Assembly: GCA_023055505.1 (NCBI GenBank)
Contig: JALIRH010000077.1
Span: 496,001-560,000, forward strand
Origin: Callipepla californica brunnescens
Lineage: Eukaryota > Chordata > Aves > Galliformes > Odontophoridae
Reading direction: 5' to 3'
Length of the DNA stretch: 64,000 bases
The notes below the pieces were generated by a model, which saw only the letters and a program-made list of their open reading frames with translations, was not told the DNA's origin and did not search any database. A program made the position numbers and the translations under genes. Shown one piece after another: positions 61,568 to 64,000 of the stretch (the stretch's first letter is position 1; every line of letters begins with the position of its first letter).

Positions 61568-63977
61568 GTAACCTTCTCACTGCCTATCTTCGTTGTAATC
61601 ATTCCCCTTGTCCCACTATAGGCAGAACAGTGAGCAGTGGTTTCTCAGTTCCTGGTACTAATTTGAAAACGGTTTGGCATGAGGGGGTTGCTGGGCGGGT
61701 GTGGGTGGGACTTCCACCTTCCTTCTGCACATCCACATAGTTTCTGTAGCAGCTGGAACTGATTCGGACACTCAGCATTTTTCCTCTTCACTAAAGCAGT
61801 TCAGGGTTGCAGCCTGTTGTGGAATCCGGTTATAGTTTGTAGTTGAAAATGACCCAAAGAGACTTTTTAAAATCAGTTTCACATGAGACTCTTTGCTGCT
61901 ATTAGTCGCAGGATGTATTGCAGCTCTGTTAGTGCAAGGGCTTAACCCTCCCCTGAGCTAGCACCGACTCTTGTTTATTGTGACAAGGAAAAAATGCACT
62001 TACAAAAGCCGTGGTGAAATCAAGTTACTGGTGTAGGTGTTCTTTCTCACATAAGCATAGGAAACAAGCTTCGTGTGTTATATGTACGTGATATTTCTCC
62101 ATAGAGTTCATCTCCTTGCCTCTGCTGTTTATGCTGTAACTTAAGTAGGAGAAAGGACAGAAACAATTCCTGTGAAAGGTCTACGTCATGCACAGTTCAG
62201 CAGGGTTGTGTGCACAGTCATGAGGTAGATGAAGACAGTTAAACCATAAATCGAACCCATGACTCCACTAGACACACGTGCTGTCACTGTTTTTATGAGG
62301 TTTGCTGAGACATACAAACCCGTGGTGCAAACAGAGCAGAAACGCTTGGGTTCCTTGGGGAAGTAAAGCCAGCAAATGTGCTTTATTGCTTGTTTGGCAG
62401 TGCAGAGCTTTGCCAAGCCTCGTGTGGTTTCTTGAGGGACCTCAGTCTTTTGTAAAGAGGAGTAGAGGGCAGAGAGCCAACACTGTGTTTGATCAGTCAG
62501 CCATTATGAAAGAAAAAAAAAAACCACACAGATATTTGTAGGCCAACCTGAGTAAAACTGTCATCTCCGGAAATTTACAGCTCTGGCAAGTAGGGCTCAT
62601 TAAATAAAGACAAGCCTATGTTGTATTCTTCTATTGCTCTGCTTAAAAGATTAGCTGAGCTTTTCTGAAAGCTTTAAATACCCTGATGGGAAAAAATATC
62701 ATCTCATTACCTTACTCTTAACAATCACAGGGTGGGCTTTATTTTTAATGTTTTAATGTTTTATAAGGAATTGCTAACAGGAAATATTTAATGGCTACAA
62801 AGCCTCTGTGTACATCTGTCCAAAAAGTACAATTTTTACTTGTTAAAGCAAGAAGGAACTTTAAAGCAAAGAAACAAGATGCCCGTGATGGCCAAGCAGG
62901 GTGTTCTGTATTCCCCTCTGGCTGTTAAATGGGTTGTGAAATGAGGTAAGGATCCAGCAGGCATGTAGTTGAGTGTGCTGACCCATTTGGCCTCCTCCAA
63001 ACTCCGGTGGTTCCCGTGTCCCGTTGGGTCCTGGAGGTGCTCGGTACCTGGTTGTGCTTTTCACACATTATCTCCGAGGATTTCTTTAATGGCTAGATTT
63101 ATGTTAGAGCTGCGAGCAGCAAAAGCAAGGTCTGGGGACAGTGCCAGCCACCCGTGGGGCAACATATCCAAGAAAAGGATTTGATTCGCTTTGGCTTTCC
63201 AAAGGCAGATTCAGAATTCACAGGTTTTCCAGTAGTCATTATTCTGCTCCTCGCTGTACATGCGAAGCTTATAAAAGGATATAATGAATGAAAACTCTGA
63301 ACCCCTTACGTGGTCTTGAAGATTCCCACAACAACGTTTTCTTGCACAGCTTCAGACATTGACAGCAGTGCCCCAGAGAAAGATAATGCCTTTACTTGGT
63401 GGCAGCAATAAGTATTTATAAATAACAGCAGTTTTTGCTCACCTACCTGTTCTACCCTACGTTATGAGTGTGGCCACTGACAGCAAGTTAACACTTCCTG
63501 AACCATGCTTTGATTTGGGTTGTGGCACATTTGGGTTTTGTGCAGATACGCATACATTCATGAATATCTGTACAGATAAATAATTCTGCCTTTTCTCATT
63601 CTGTCTATTTTGTGAGTTCCAGAGAAGAAAGTAATCCTTTAGGATATTGTATTTGTAGGGAAATTTTCTTGATTGTCCATCTTGAGAATACTTAAATAAC
63701 AAATGGATGCAGGTGCGTGCAGCCTGGGCTCACACAAAGACTTGGGATAATGAATACAAAGCATCAGAACAGAAATAGACAATTCCAGTTGTGTTTCATC
63801 TAGAAATGCATTACTGGCTTTTGGGAAAGGTTGTAGGATTTACTGAACAAATTGTTTTATATCAAGGCAAAAAGAGAGAATGAGGGAAAGACAGAGTTGC
63901 TGACTAATGGTGTGCTATCAATTTGGCAAGGTTTGCACGGATATAACAACATTCATTGTGGTTTTCTCTTCCAACAG
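61568..63977 (+). other. SGMS1: SGMS1 intron between coding exons 2 and 3
   Basis: This 2,410-bp intron has donor gtaacc and acceptor cag. It is moderately AT-rich, with a short A run near 62,513-62,523. No repeat or conserved-looking element was recognised. Confidence 0.9.
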
Positions 63978-64000
63978 CTTTTTGGAGACTGGGAATCTCA
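63978..64000 (+). CDS. SGMS1: Sphingomyelin synthase 1, third coding exon, cut by the window end
   Basis: A pyrimidine-rich tract and acceptor AG at 63,976-63,977 are followed by codons for LFGDWES (residues 248-254) and two bases of the next codon. This continues the SGMS1 frame in phase 0 from the second coding exon. The rest of the protein lies beyond position 64,000. That includes the catalytic D3 motif (C-G-D-x3-S-G-H-T) and D4 motif (H-Y-T-x-D-V), so catalytic competence cannot be judged here. Confidence 0.93.

Overview
This is vertebrate nuclear DNA, almost certainly from a bird. Two things show this. First, the only intact protein-coding sequence is split by canonical introns and encodes the N-terminal part of sphingomyelin synthase 1 (SGMS1). 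Second, the interspersed repeats I recognise are CR1-type LINEs ending in the octamer tails (ATTCTATG-like) typical of avian and reptilian CR1. The species cannot be fixed from the window; a galliform would fit.

Layout: 1-53,498 is gene desert or, more likely, 5' intronic sequence of SGMS1, whose vertebrate orthologues have long non-coding 5' exons. It holds several CR1 fragments, simple repeats, one tandem duplication of about 120 bp and one CpG-enriched patch. At 48,288-51,251 lies a large antisense CR1 with recognisable endonuclease and reverse transcriptase domains, broken by frameshifts, nonsense codons and a substitution in the RT active-site motif. The first SGMS1 coding exon is at 53,499-54,341 (ATG at 53,719). 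Its leader carries five short upstream ORFs. A second, older antisense CR1 (54,724-57,105) lies in the next intron. The second coding exon is 61,450-61,567, and the third begins at 63,978 and runs off the window.

The window encodes SGMS1 residues 1-254: the SAM domain, the first transmembrane segments and the family D1 and D2 motifs. The catalytic D3 and D4 motifs lie downstream of the window end. No RNA gene, CRISPR array, operon or other intact gene was recognised.

The remaining open reading frames (up to about 160 codons) are of the number and length expected by chance in 64 kb on two strands, and none shows a recognised domain. I found no convincing new biological system. The most useful leads are the uORF chain in the SGMS1 leader, the nested CR1 insertion with its target duplication at about 7.1-7.9 kb, the nearly complete but inactivated CR1 at 48-51 kb, and the CpG-rich candidate exon at 36.05-36.29 kb.
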